From assembly GCF_000801105.2 (NCBI RefSeq), contig NC_079515.1, positions 8,060,001-8,124,000 of the forward strand: a stretch of DNA of 64,000 bases, given 5' to 3'. Of this stretch, positions 12,348-24,549 are shown piece by piece. The notes under the pieces were generated by a model, which was not told the origin of the DNA, did not search any database, and saw only the letters and a list, made by a program, of their open reading frames with translations. Within the stretch, counting starts at the first letter, position 1. Every line of letters starts with the position of its first letter. The stretch comes from Raphanus sativus (Eukaryota; Streptophyta; Magnoliopsida; Brassicales; Brassicaceae). A program made the position numbers and the translations under genes.

Positions 12348-12427
12348 TGTGCTAGCTATGGAACGTTTTTTTTTGCTTTTTAGATTGTTGCAAGATGATG
12401 AGAAACGATGATGGGAAGAGAGATCCT

Positions 12428-12436
12428 TATATAGTA
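12428..12436 (-). promoter_or_regulatory. TATA box of the DUF223-like fragment
   Basis: Plus-strand CCTTATATA reads TATATAAGG on the minus strand, about 85 bases upstream of the ATG of the DUF223-like fragment. This spacing fits a plant core promoter. Activity is not implied. Confidence 0.35.
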
Positions 12437-12727
12437 GTAATGTATAGGTTGTGATCTTACAATAATGACCAATAAATGAAACGAATCTATAATATTTTTA
12501 TTTTTTTATACCATTTAGAAATTAACTTTTTCGAAAACTTGGGGTCAAAGTTAACGTGGTCGTCAATCTACAATTAATGTTTGTGAAATCGATTACATAT
12601 ATTTTTTCCTTTTCACCAGAAGAAAAATATTTTTTCCCTTTGGTATCTCGAGTTATCTAAAAACTTCCTTTAATGTGGAAAACATAATTCTAACTTCCTG
12701 TATTGTCGAGTTAGTAATAACGATATA

Positions 12728-13488
12728 CTAGATTTTGACCCGCACGCCCGTGCGGGTGTATATTTCAAAATATATTGCTATTTATTTTTCATGTTAATAT
12801 CAAAGTTGGATAAACAATTCAAATCTGAATAACCGAACCGATCAAAATTATTCAAAATTTTGATATTTAGACAACCGAAACCATAACCAATTCGAACCGA
12901 AGTATTTTGGATATCAAAATGTATCCGAAGAAATTATATACTTATATACATATTAATTATTTTTAGTTTTATTATATATAAAACATACAGAATATATATG
13001 ATACTTTTAGGTTGATTTAAATATTTGAAAATATATAAAAATAGTCAAATATAAATATCTAACATAGATGATTAGCATTTAGACAGTGGCATATGATGGT
13101 GAATATCAAGAAATTTCATTTGATATGTTTTTTTTTTTTTTGGTTTTCACAAAAAAACAACTTTTCTTCATTGAAAATTTATGGACATTAATAAACCTAT
13201 CAATTCACAGTGAATGTACCTTCGCCTGACGTGATCTCATAATATTTTCAGAGAATCAAGAGTATATGAACAATACATAATAGTTGATTTATAAATTAAT
13301 TTTGAACCAATTCTTTTGGTAACAGATTAATTGCAACTGAGTCAGCCGCATTTGTCGTCCGTATGGCAAGTTTTAAGGTAATTTACTTTTATTTAAAATA
13401 AAAATATTAACTCAATGGCAAAGGTTGGTAAATATTGAGCAAAACTCAGGGTCAAATACAAAATGTACTTCCCCTTTAATAGATTAGA
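12728..13488 (-). mobile_element. Non-autonomous Helitron, 761 bp
   Basis: The minus-strand 3' end is a hairpin (CCCGCACG..CGTGCGGG, 12739-12755) followed by TCAAAATCTAG, ending at 12728 and flanked by T. The 5' end is TCTAATCTATTAAAG, starting at 13488 and flanked by A. Both termini fit Helitron rules (TC...CTAG, insertion between A and T). No coding capacity. It is a sister of the element at 15924-17442: ends and internal blocks (for example around 12860-12925 and 16105-16170) are nearly the same. Confidence 0.7.
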
Positions 13489-15923
13489 TAACTTGGTACC
13501 AAAGTATAGGGTTTCTACAAATAAATCCAAAACGATTTCACAAATACTTATAATGTCAAAACATTAAAAACTATCATCTCAGTTTCGATTTCAAAAATTT
13601 TTCATCATTCACAAATTGTAGATACACTTTGAACTGAAGTTATTACAATAAACCATATTTGAATTTTAACTTTGACGATTAAACAAATACTTATAATGTC
13701 AAAACAGTCAAAATATTAGAGGATAATATTTCACAAATTTTTCATCGACATTGGAACAAATTTTTAAACCTCATAGTTTCATCGACATTGGAACAAATTT
13801 TTTAAAGCTCCAAAACTAAAAACAAAATTGACATTGGAACAAATTTTTGTGGAAGCTTTTTTGTACAATAAACCATATTTGAATTTTAACTTTGACGATT
13901 AAACAAATCATTGTCTCTCACAAATGAAACGAACCCATTCATCATATTTGAATGTTTGTATGGAAGACCATATAAGACCATTCATTTTCGTGTTTGTATG
14001 GAAGATCAAAATGAACCCATCATTTTCACATATGGAAACGAACCCATTCTTCATACTACTTATTCAATTTCGGTTGTCATATGGAATTTGGTATAAGACA
14101 ATTCTAAATTGTATGAACGAATCTTAATAATTGAAGAATTGTGTAACATGGAATATACGATTGTGTTGGCGTTGAACATCAAGCTTTTGTATCAAAAGAA
14201 AAGAATGTATTTCGATTTACAGAGACTAATAGATTTCAAAGAGTTTGCCTACTATATTCAAATCGTTTATTTTTACATTAGCAATGTCTGGAAATTATAT
14301 TAGCGGTTGAGGATAGGATTATTTCGATATAATCAACTTCGTGAAGATTTAATTGATGTAACAGAAACATTTTAATGATATTACATATAGCATGTATTCT
14401 GTTAATTTATATGATGTAATACAACTTTTATATTTCCCTAGGATGATTATTTTTAAAGTATGCTCTAAATATGTTGCTCTATTAATCCGCCACGTAGGAT
14501 TTTTCAGAGTTTAAAATTATGCTACGTAAAAAGGGGCATTTTTAAATTAATACAAACTTGAGATTCAATCTTTTTAAAAAATCTTCAATTAATATATAAG
14601 GGATTGTTATCCCTCATGTGAGGTTGCCTTTCTATCATTAATTTGGGGTCCGACACCAACGTAACTTTCAGAAGATCAATAAAGCAATTTTAAAATGTAG
14701 CTGGCATGTTATTTATTACTTGTCATTTTGTTATACGATGATGATGACGGTCTCATCTAATTTTCCATTTTTGGGAGATATATATCCCCTTATCCAGAAG
14801 TAGTTTGAAAAAATAATTTTGAAGAATAAATTTATTACAATGTTATCATTATTCATATGTGTCTTCCTCACAAGTTTTCTCAACCTTAACCTAAAATTGT
14901 CCTTAATATTCTAGATTTATTACATAGACTGCCACTAGTACTACTAATGTTTACTATATTGTATTTTGTAACATATTTTCCGGGGTAGTATATCGCGTAT
15001 GTTAAATCACTTACATGTGATTTTAAACTATTTTCTTCGTATCTGCATATAACAAATATTTCAGCCTGAAAACTAAAGATATAAACGACACTATCACTGA
15101 TATTACTATAGTTTATATTAATTACATATGTACGAAATATACAATATTATATCTCTCATATTGGAACATGTTCAACTGTGATTAGAAAAATGATATATTC
15201 CATTAGTGTATACTTTATATAAACGTCTAATCTTGGCTGATCCAATATTTTCGAATTCCATAAAATATCGTATATCCTGGGTGATCCTATATTTTAGGAT
15301 TTCATATACTATTTTCAATGGCTTTTTAGAATGTAATTAAAAAAACATACAATAAACGAATAGAATTAAATGTAGCAAAATATCTTCAAGAACACGTAAT
15401 ATAGAAGATTACTTATTTGATTCCCCTTTTGATTTTCATGAAAATTTAATTAGAATGCAATTCTTAATTGATTGAACACACAAGACCGGCGATGGATTTA
15501 GCAATCATATAAAAGTATCTTCGTAATTGTAGATTGTCTCTAAGATCTACCGTTTTAGTTAGAAAGTAATAAATATATATTTTGATCATCATGACAATAT
15601 ATAGAAATATAATAGTTGTCATGCAAGTTCATATTAATAATAATTATACATGGATTCGAAATGCAATAAATTATTTTTAGAATCTAAATAAATAGGGAGA
15701 GTATTTCAAGGTACGCTAGAATCAATTACATTCTAATTGCATATACATTACTTTCCATAGAAATCTTGGTATTAATTATAGTTGACCGCACATTGATCCT
15801 TTTCGACTAAATATGGATAGAAGGTATACATATTATAATGTTATGAATTTTGACGTACGTTAATTATGGAAATTTTACTATTACTTCACACACCATTTAT
15901 TAATTAGAGATTATAACATTATA
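13489..15923. other. AT-rich intergenic DNA with local direct repeats
   Basis: No gene supported. A block of about 44 bases (ACAATAAACCATATTTGAAT...) occurs at about 13647-13690 and again at 13864-13907. ACATTGGAACAAATTTTT occurs three times between 13748 and 13850. GTTTGTATGGAAGA occurs twice at about 13953 and 13993. These are local tandem duplications. Short open frames at 13911-14303 fall in this repetitive DNA and are not convincing genes. Confidence 0.5.
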
Positions 15924-17442
15924 CTAGATTTTGACCCGCACGTCCGTGCGGGTGTATATTTCAAAAATATATTGTTATTTATTTTTTATATCAATATCAA
16001 AATAGATAAAAAAAATTAAATCTAAAGAACTGAACCGATCACGATCCAAAAGAGTAATACAAAATCCGAACAAAAATTGATTAAATATCCAAATTATTCA
16101 AAATTTTGATATTTAGACAACCGAAACGACAACCAATTCAAACCGAAGTATTTTGGATATCAAAATGTATCCGAAAGTTTTATATACTTATATATATTAA
16201 CTTTTTTTAGGTTTAATGTATATAAAAACATCCAAAATATATATGATACTTTTAAATTGGTTTAAATACTTGAAAATATATAAAACTAGTCAAATATAAA
16301 TATCTAACATAGTGGAAGTACACTCAAAACACCAAAAATATTTTTAAAAATTATTGATTTTTGATCCAAAATTTAAACTAAACCAATTTATATGTTAAGT
16401 TTAGGTATTCTGACATATGTTATTCAGATCTATATACAATATATTATTTTACTTATAGATTTTAAGAAATTCAAAATATATAATGAATTTAAAAAAAAAT
16501 AAATAAATGGGTTATCCGAACCCGAACTGAATAGAGCTGAAATCTTTGACCCCGAAAACCCAAAACCCAAACAGATCCGAAACGAATCCGAATGGATACC
16601 TGAACGCCCAGTCCTAATCATAATTCGAACTGAAATTTAGAAATATATAAATAGGACTGAAATCATTGACTTCGAAAACCTGAAACTCAAACAGATCCGA
16701 AACGAATTAGAATGGATACCTGAATGCCAATCCTAGTCACTATTATGTATCATATATGTCATCATATAATTAATTGTATTGGTCCATCATATAAATAATC
16801 ATATAATTAATAGTATTTTATATGCACCATCTTATAAAAATACATAATTAGATGACATAATAATATTAATTACTCTATATATTGCCATATTATAGCCTTC
16901 ACAAAATGGATTTTAAAAAAAAATATATATATATATATCACAGTGATTTTACTGATGCAATTTATTTTTTATGTATATAATAGTTAGATATTTCCAAAAA
17001 TAAAAGTCAGATATTTAGGGATTTTATGGCCTATATCGAAGGCCCTTAATCACGCACACATAAGATTGGAATGTTGCTGGTAGATTAAATCGTATCTATA
17101 TAAAATTTTAACAGAAAAAGGAATTTGAATGATGGTGAATCACGCTGAAGTTAATGATAGTGTAAACTTTAGGAATTACTCATATCAAGACATCAAGCTT
17201 TATTCTATTTCTACATGTTATTTAATGCTAAGTGCCATAAGAAGGGTGTGTGAATATGTGATTGTCAAATTTAAGTAATTAAATTCTCAACCGAACGGAA
17301 TGGTTTAGCGTTATTTGTGGTATACGAATTTTTTGACTTAAAAATGTAAAACTACTGTATTTTGATCAGTGGCATTCTTTTGTAATTATTGAGGAAAATT
17401 AAGGGTTAATTCATAGTTGTACTTCAGTTTTAATAGATTAGA
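15924..17442 (-). mobile_element. Non-autonomous Helitron, 1519 bp
   Basis: The minus-strand 3' end has the hairpin CCCGCACG..CGTGCGGG and TCAAAATCTAG, ending at 15924. The 5' end TCTAATCTATTAAAAC starts at 17442. Flanks are T and A as expected. It shares ends and inner blocks with the 761-bp copy at 12728 and looks like a longer relative. It includes Arg/Pro-like short frames without meaning and CCGAAC-rich stretches (16500-16740). No Rep/helicase gene. Confidence 0.7.
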
Positions 17443-18205
17443 TATATCCCCAACCTAAAAGACCTTGCAACCTATGTTTTTTGAAAACATTACGGTGTCT
17501 AATTTTCTATTCAACTGCCGAACTTTCAAAGTCATAGAGATTATACCAACTTTAGAAATGATTAAAGATTTCGGTCTTAACCAACAACATAAGATATGTA
17601 ATTCTGCTATACTACACTTTTTCCTATTTGTGTGTCTACTTGGAAGACATGAAATTATATATTTGTTATTTCTAATGCATGTTTATGTGTGCTTCTATTT
17701 ACAATTTTTATCACTTTACGTCCGCAGATCGTATATAATATCCTATTTATTTTCATAATGATATATTAACTTCTCTCTATTTCTACTTATATATATATAT
17801 ATATATTACATATCCTGTACATGAAATATTTTTTTATCCTCTCATTTTGTGCAAGGCGCGGATCAAATCCTAGTATATATTATTTTAAAACATTTTTTAT
17901 AAAAAGCATGAAGCAATCCATCAATGCAAAACGAGAAACCAAAAAAAGCATCTTCTCCTCTGGTAGCTATTAATATGATCATTGTCTCCGAGATGCCCGC
18001 AACCTCTTTCCCCTTTTCAAGAGAAGAGATAAATTTAGACATAAGCTTTATATTGTCTTTTGTTGGTTGGTTGGTGCATTGCAAATTACGGTTGAAAGTC
18101 TTTAGGGTTACAAAGTAGTTTCTTCTTCCCAAAGTCTTTGGGGCTTATTAAATTATTTTTCTCTTTTCAAAAGTTTTATGGGATTTTGTAGCAAGAAAGA
18201 AGACA
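17443..18205 (+). other. Spacer with a second Helitron-like 3' end, then promoter region of the PLC-like gene
   Basis: GGCGCGGATCAAATCCTAG ending at 17873 and followed by T resembles a degenerate plus-strand Helitron 3' end, but its hairpin is poor and no matching 5' end was found. From about 17875 to 18205 the DNA is non-repetitive and is the likely promoter and leader of the downstream gene. A (TA)n run lies at 17789-17806. Confidence 0.4.
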
Positions 18206-20439
18206 ATGTTTCAGAAACTCACCTTCTTTCTAACTGTTCTTCTCATTCCATGTTTTCTCATCTTTAGCCCTTCTTCTGCCCTTAAGGTAAAGAATAACAA
18301 TATGTGTATTCTCAAGAATTTTATCATAAATGTGGTTTGAATGTATCATAAATGTGTTGATATTTGTGTTGATTATTAGGAAGGAGAAACATGCATCGTG
18401 AGCAAGAATTGTGATCCAGGACTTCACTGTGAATCATGTCTCTCAAGCGATAATTTCCGACCTAGATGCTCCCGAATGCAAACCGTTAACCCCACCTCTA
18501 AGGTTCTTCTTTTTTTTTTTTCCTCTCTTTTCGTTTGACCATTTTTAGATGATAGTATATATTTGATTAATCGATTGATTCTTTATTTGTTTCAAAAGGT
18601 GAAAGGGTTGCCTTACAACAAATACACATGGTTGATGACACACAATTCATATGCTCGAATAGGTGCAAAATCAGCCACAGGGTCTATGATTCTTGCTCCT
18701 TCCAACCAACAAGATTCAATCACAAGCCAACTTATTGTAAACATTCTTCAATATATAACTCATTTCAGAAGTTCCATTCTTTCCTAAGGAAAAGAAGTTT
18801 AATTCTTTTGATAAACCCATTTCAAAAGCATCATTCTTTAAATTTTGATGCTCTTTTATTTTTGAATTTAAGCTTTAGTGATTATAGTTTAGTATTTTTG
18901 AGTTGTGAGTGAATAATGTTTTGAGTTAAAACTAATTTAGTTACCTTTTAATAAATGATATTTGTAAGCTATCTAAAGGATTCGTCTTTTATTCTCTCAT
19001 GTGGGTTTGCAGAATGGTGTTAGAGGTTTTATGCTTGACATGTACGACTTCCAAAACGATATATGGCTTTGCCATTCTTACGGCGGAAATTGCTTCAATT
19101 ACACGGCCTTCGTAAGTTCGATAGATTCTCACACATGAGTCCATCGGTTCCAATATGCATGTTTCTTATCGTGTTTTTGGTTCATATGTAGCAACCGGCG
19201 CTTAACATTTTACGCGAGTTTCAAGTGTTTTTAGACAAGAACAAGGATGTGATTGTGACGCTTATCATCGAGGACTACGTGAAATCTCCCAATGGTTTAG
19301 GCAGACTGTTTGATGCATCCGGCTTGCGAAATTTCTGGTTTCCGGTAGCAAGTATGCCTAAGAACGGAGAAGATTGGCCTACCATCGATGAAATGGTAAC
19401 TAAGAACCAACGGTTGCTGGTTTTTACGTCAAATCCTCAAAAGGAAGCTACTGAAGGAATCGCATTTTTATGGAAATACATGGTAGAGAATCAATGTGAG
19501 TCCATCTCTATATTTTCCTAATAGATTTATTTATACACTTTATTATTATTAGCATTTTAAAACTGATATGATGTTTTGTTTTTAGATGGAGATGGAGGCA
19601 TGAGGCCTGGAGTATGTACCAATAGACCAGAGTCAGCTGGTATGGGAGATACATCGAGATCACTAGTTCTTGTAAACTATTTTCCGGACACTGCGAATTT
19701 GATGGGATCTTGTAAACAGAACTCTGCTCCTCTTCTTGACACCATCATGAAATGTCAAGAAGCCTCGGGACAACGCTGGCCTAACTTCATTGCAGTTGAT
19801 TTCTACAAGGTATGTATAATGTGGTTAGGGTTTGGTGAGATTTGATCCGGTTTAAGTAATGTTATGTATATGTGTGGTTTAGAAAAGCGATGGTGGAGGA
19901 GCTCCAAAAGCAGTAGATGTTGCAAACGGCCGTTCACTTTGCGGCTGTGACGACATAGCCGCTTGTAAGGTTAGTATTCCTTCTTCTTCTTTTTAACTAC
20001 TAGAAGGTTCTGAGTCCCAAAGGTTCGTAAATCCTCTAGAGTGAACTCCAGACTATATTAAATCTAACTCTCATTAGAAGAGAAAACTTCTCCCAAACGG
20101 AAATCGAAAATATGACCCATTAGATCCATACTAGATGATTTTTAACTAATAGGAACAGGCCAACTCATCGTTGCTAAATAGAAAGATATAATGGTTATAG
20201 GTTTCAAACCTGTGATCTTCGCGTTATTATGGATTTTGCATGTTATTGACAAATGTTTAACGTTGTGTATGCAGGAGAACATGCCGTATGGGACGTGTGA
20301 GAAACGTGAAGAAGAGCCGAGCAAACTTGATTCGAAACTCATGATGATTGCTAAACTTACAGCCGATGCTACCAAACCGACCCAACTTGGGCTTTCTGTG
20401 TTTGTTGTAACCTTTGTCTCACTTCTCTCATTTTTTTGA
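18206..20439 (+). CDS. PI-PLC X-domain-containing protein (PLC-like phosphodiesterase, At3g19310-like)
   Basis: Secreted or cell-surface protein of 406 residues. Eight exons are 18206-18286, 18380-18502, 18599-18736, 19013-19111, 19192-19495, 19586-19809, 19883-19969 and 20275-20439; all junctions are in phase. An N-terminal signal peptide (about 1-25) is followed by a Cys-rich segment ([16 protein letters not shown]). The X domain has WLMTHNSYA (first catalytic-type His), [27 protein letters not shown] and [13 protein letters not shown]. The tail is hydrophobic ([17 protein letters not shown]), suggesting a GPI-anchor signal. It lacks the EF-hand, Y and C2 domains of true plant phosphoinositide PLCs; its substrate is unknown. 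The Arabidopsis protein is about the same length. The gene appears intact and is convergent with the LRR gene. Confidence 0.9.
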
Positions 20440-20641
20440 CATTGATGGTTACGTTTTATACTAACTAATATATGTTCCGGTTTCGGTTCGCAAAGAATCA
20501 AACCCGATTAAACTCGGTACCAAGTCAAAACTTATTTTACTTGTAATGATACACACACATTGCATTTATTCAGCAAATCACATTTGCAATATAAAAATAA
20601 ACATTAATATCCATAATTACGTAAAAACAATTTGGTTTTGT

Positions 20642-22458
20642 CTAGAGATTCCGAATCCGGTTCGGGTTAAGAGCACGGTAAGATACCGGTGGCGAAGCCT
20701 GACCGTCTAACTTTTCTTGCTCCGGTTTAATCCGGTGCGGAGCTTTGTCACAAGGCATATTAAAGAAAGACTTAGAGTTGGGACACTTCTGTTTCCGCAT
20801 GAAGAATTTTGCGCACTCCCATGGCGTTCTCTGATAAGGAAGATCTAGAATACAGTTCATGCGAACGTCTAGAATCTTCTTCTTGATAAGATCTCTACAT
20901 TTTGGACCAACCTGCGTGAAGTAATTGAACGAGAGTGAAACGTTCTTGAGAGCTGAGAGCTCGCACACGATCTCCGGTATGGTACCGTAGAACTTGTTTC
21001 TAGCCAAGTTGAGCTGTTCCATCTTGTCTAGGCACCCGAAAGAGTACGGAATCGGACCGGTTAGCTGGTTAAACTCGACGTCAAAAACCGTAGCTTGGTT
21101 AAGCTTCCCGATTTGGTATGGCAAGCAACCGGTTAACTTGTTATTTAAGAAAAGGACTTCTTGTAGGGACTTGATGTCACCTATGCTTTCGGGAATAGGA
21201 CCCGTGAATCTGCATCACGTCACATGAAAGTCCAAAGAAACCCCTTTAGATAATTAAATTCTATAGACATACATACCTAACCTACTCTCTGGTCTGTTCT
21301 TTCTAACAAAACAGACTAACTAACCTATTTAAATGAAGAATTTTGGATTACATATATAACGGTTAAACACAATACTCTTTCTTTTTCAAAAATATAAGAT
21401 TTTTGATTAAAATCCGAAATGTTTTCAAATTTTTGGTAATTTTAACTTTACTAAAAATGTGAAACCAATTATTCTTTATGGTGTATTTTCTAACTGGGTG
21501 AATGTATATTTTTAAGGTAGAAGTAAATTTCTTAGCATGTTTTACCTAAATATCATATATTTCGGAACATACTGTATGAAGTAGATTTTTGAAACCTTTT
21601 TAGATTTCATTCAATGAAAATAAAGAAAGAGTGAAGCTTTTGTGACCTGTTATTAGCGAATGTGAGGTAAAGAGCAGTGATGGATCCAAGATTCTCGGGC
21701 AGTCTCTGAACAAGATTGTTGTGGTTGATGAACAAGACGTCTAGGTTAAGATTGAAAACCTGAGGAGGAACACAACCGGAGAAAGAGTTGAATCTGAGAT
21801 CTAGGAACGTGAGATTTGTTGCTTTTAAGACAGAGCTTGGAAACTCTCCTGAGAGCTTGTTGTTGCTGAGATCAAGCTCGAATAGGTACTTCAAGTTGCC
21901 GACTTCGGGAACAGAACCCACGAAATTGTTGCTGTTTGCGTGGAAGATGGTGACTTCTTCTAACTTGTTGAGAAAGTTATCTAGCCTCAGTTGCTTGCCT
22001 CCCAAGTTAAACTGGTTGAACTGGATGCTCGCGAGTGCGAGATCGTTTGTTCCCGGGAACTTTGCGCACTCGAGTCCTATGTATTTATCCTCGGCGCAAA
22101 TATCGGTGCCTACCCATGTTTTGAGTATCTTCTTTGGATCATGTTCGACCAGGTTTTGGAACTTCTTGATTACTGGATACACTTTCTCTATTAATGGACT
22201 AGAGAATTGTGGCGGCGGTGGCGGTGGCGGTGGAGGAGGAGGACAGTGTTCTGGCTCTGGAGGGGGCGGTGGAGGACAGTCTTCTGGCCTCGGAGACGGC
22301 GCAGGAGAATAGTCATTGGAGCTTTCACCACCGCCGATGATGATTTCGAGAGCGTTTCTGTCGGTGATGTGGCTGTTTGCTGTGGCTAGTTTTGAAAGAA
22401 AGTGAAGAGACAGAAGCAAGAAAATGAAAGAAGAGGAGTGGTGATAATTTGAAGCCAT
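20642..22458 (-). CDS. Leucine-rich repeat protein with proline-rich N-terminus (At3g19320/At4g06744-like)
   Basis: Predicted extracellular or wall protein of 459 residues. Exon 1 is 22458-21647 and exon 2 is 21209-20642, joined in frame within an LRR (NR|FTGPIP). A signal peptide (about 1-27) precedes a proline-rich stretch with runs such as DCPPPPPP and HCPPPPPPPPPPP (about residues 50-85), reminiscent of extensins. A short helical linker carrying WVGTDICAEDKYIGLECAKF resembles an LRR N-cap with paired cysteines. About nine LRRs of plant type (LDLSNNKLSGEFPSS, FNQLTGPIPYSFGCL) and a basic Cys-containing tail ending NPNRIRNL follow. There is no membrane segment or kinase domain. The Arabidopsis homologue is described only as an LRR-family protein. 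Its 3' end faces the PLC-like gene across about 200 bases. Confidence 0.9.
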
Positions 22459-23225
22459 TGGTGACAGATTGATGCAAGCTTTGAGTATTGGCTTAGAGAT
22501 AGATTATATAGAAATAGTGGTTGCTAAAGTGAAGCTGGAGAAGTCAATGCGGATGTATTATTCTTGTTGGCAGCTTTAGAGAGCATATAATTAGTAAAAT
22601 CTAAAATTGAATTATTCGTTAGAATGAAAAAATATTAATGTAACTAAATGTCAATATTATAATGCCAAAGGGTGTTTGCATACATGTGTACCTTCGTTGG
22701 TGTTATCATTTTTCTTCCGTCAACGGCTATTCTAAATGATTGTCCTACTAATATTAAAAAAGGTGACATTATTCTTTAGTACGAGTGGCAAAAATATGAG
22801 TAATTAATATGTGCAGAAACTAAATTATTCACGTTAGGTGATTATAAAATTATAAACGTTAGGTTGAATCGAGCAGAGAACCAGTAACCAAGGTGATTAT
22901 AAAATTATAAACGTTAGGTTGAACCGGGCAGAGAACCAGTAACCAAATTGATTTTAAAATGACGTCAATCGGTTCAACGTGAATAACCAAACCCAAACCG
23001 AAAACTTTGGTTTGGTTCGTTTTGGTAGTAAGACTTTATCTTGAAACATCGTTAAATTCATTTTTTTACAAAAAAAAATAATTAAATTCACTTTTTCAAA
23101 TCTTTTCTTTTTAATATATAGAGTATATATGTGTATGTAATAATTTATTTTTTTTTGAAAATTTAATTTGTGATTTTATTTTATTATTAATAGAAATCTA
23201 TTGTAGAAAAAGCTTTATTTAACTA
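22459..23225. other. Intergenic spacer with a 55-bp tandem duplication
   Basis: Upstream of the LRR gene. A 55-base unit beginning GGTGATTATAAAATTATAAA is present twice in tandem (22837-22891 and 22892-22947) with two or three differences. After that the DNA is AT-rich (22960-23220). I see no gene. In Arabidopsis, At3g19330 and At3g19340 lie at this position; no trace is visible here. Confidence 0.55.
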
Positions 23226-23475
23226 ACGCGTGTTGGCATAGTAGTAAAGGAACTCCGGCTGGAGTGCCCGCCCTGGGTTCGATCCGCGTTGGCCACAAGA
23301 GAATTTACATGGGCTTCTCTCGCCCTCCAGACCACTTTGCGTAACCAGGAGCCCTTAAGTGGAGGCTTAAAAATTTCTGTAATGGCATGGGCATAAGCCC
23401 GGTGGGCTAGTCGATACTCAAAACTAGCCACAGCAATAATGTTTTGTAAAAATAAAAAGCAAAAAAAAAAATTGT
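23226..23475 (+). mobile_element. tRNA-derived SINE (Brassica type)
   Basis: An internal RNA polymerase III promoter is visible: A box TGGCATAGTAGTAAAGG (23234-23250) and B box GGTTCGATCC (23276-23285), 26 bases apart as in tRNA genes. A non-tRNA body and an A-rich tail (about 23448-23475) follow. The total of about 250 bases fits Brassicaceae SINEs. It is not a tRNA gene: no acceptor-stem pairing or anticodon arm is formed. It sits about 55 bases before the broken 5' end of the PAB fragment. Confidence 0.75.
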
Positions 23476-23531
23476 AAACTGGGGCCCCACAAGATGGGGG
23501 CCCAATCAAATGTTTCACATACATCTGCTCA

Positions 23532-24075
23532 AGCCCGGCTCTGCAAAAGGCTTTGGTTTTGTGCAGTATGACAATGAAGAATCAGCTCTCAAAGCCATTG
23601 GTTATTTGAACGGAATGCTTCTTAACGATGAGGCAGTATACGTTGGACCGTTTCTTCAGAAAGATTCTCCCCACGACAAGGGGTTCTTCACTGATATTTA
23701 CGTCAAGAATCTCTCCAAGTCATTGGATGATGAAGAGCTTGAGAAGATTTTTGGAGAGTTTGGACCGACGACGAACTGTCTGATCATAAGGGAAGGTGAA
23801 GTTCGTCAAGGAAAGTCTAGAGGCTATGGCTTTGTTAGCTTTGAAAAACCAGAGGATGCTGAGAAAGCTGTTTGAGGACAAGGAGTGGTTTGTCATGAAA
23901 TCGAAAATGACGTATAAGAATGGATATAATTTGAAGCGAGGTTTGAAATATTCTATCAACAAATCTCAGGGGTTGAACTACTTGTGTGTTAGGACTTAGG
24001 AAGCTGCATAAAAGTGTAACTGATGACACCCTCAAAGACTATTTCTCTCCCTATGGAACTATAATATCATGCAAG
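23532..24075 (+). pseudogene. 5'-truncated, frameshifted poly(A)-binding protein fragment (end of RRM2, RRM3, start of RRM4)
   Basis: The DNA encodes the RNP1 end of RRM2 (KGFGFVQYDNEESALKAI), the linker YVGPFLQKD, and RRM3 with RNP2 DIYVKNL and RNP1 RGYGFVSFEKPEDAEKAV. A deletion and frameshift at about 23873 follows (a stop appears). Similarity continues in another frame (EDKEWFV, KSQGLN), shifts again near 23990, and reaches RRM4 (SVTDDTLKDYF...TIISCK) up to a donor at 24075/24076. The order and wording match cytosolic plant PABs (PAB2/PAB8). The first RRM and part of RRM2 are missing, so no functional product is expected. The next PAB exon is at 29052, beyond a Helitron. In Arabidopsis, MPC lies at the matching place. 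Confidence 0.88.
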
Positions 24076-24549
24076 GTTTGTTTGTACATTTATAGAAAAT
24101 CTTGAGGATATATCTCTATATATTAAAAGAGATGCATTCGTAATTAATGCATTCACACTGTATTTTCTGAATTTGTTGACGTGTCGCATTCACAATCGTT
24201 TAATATTTAATGCGTTCACACACTAAGTTTTAAACTATACTCGAGACAATTTAATGTGTTTGCATTCTATTTTTTCAATAAGCTCTTTTGGTTCATACAT
24301 TTTTAACATTTGTAATAGTGAATTGAAATTATTTAAAGTTCTCTATGTACAACTACTGAATAATAGCATTTTAAAAAATATCATTAAGATTCGCATCAAC
24401 TAAAATGCTTGAGCGAGAATGTTTTAGAAATAGAACGTTTCATATTTAACTTGGTTTCTTGAAAAGAGACATGTGACATATACGGTGATGAGTAGGGTCC
24501 AACGCTATACTCTAAGTGTATAGATTGTTTCAAAATGTTACTTTTGGCA

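Larger units (their letters stand above)
11088..12727 (-). mobile_element. Helitron 3' end and body (5' end not located)
   Basis: Read on the minus strand, a hairpin (CCTGCGC...GCGCAGG, about 11100-11117) is followed within 12 bases by CTAG at 11091-11088 and then T. This is the Helitron 3' terminus. The element extends to the right, but I could not identify its TC start, so the right border given is only the start of the next Helitron. It contains a fragment of an RPA/DUF223-like gene at 12230-12347. The body is AT-rich with no intact helicase gene. Confidence 0.5.

Noticed and set aside
13911..14303. Cluster of 60-70 residue frames on the plus strand
   Set aside because: They fall in locally duplicated AT-rich DNA and share no coding features.
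17855..17873. Complete plus-strand Helitron ending at 17873
   Set aside because: The 3' motif is plausible, but the hairpin is poor and no matching 5' end was found, so no element borders are claimed.
21788..22312. 174-residue frame antisense to the LRR gene
   Set aside because: It is the shadow of the proline-rich and LRR coding strand (Gly run opposite the Pro run).
23226..23300. tRNA gene
   Set aside because: A and B boxes are present, but there is no acceptor-stem pairing or anticodon arm, and an A-rich tail follows: it is a SINE.
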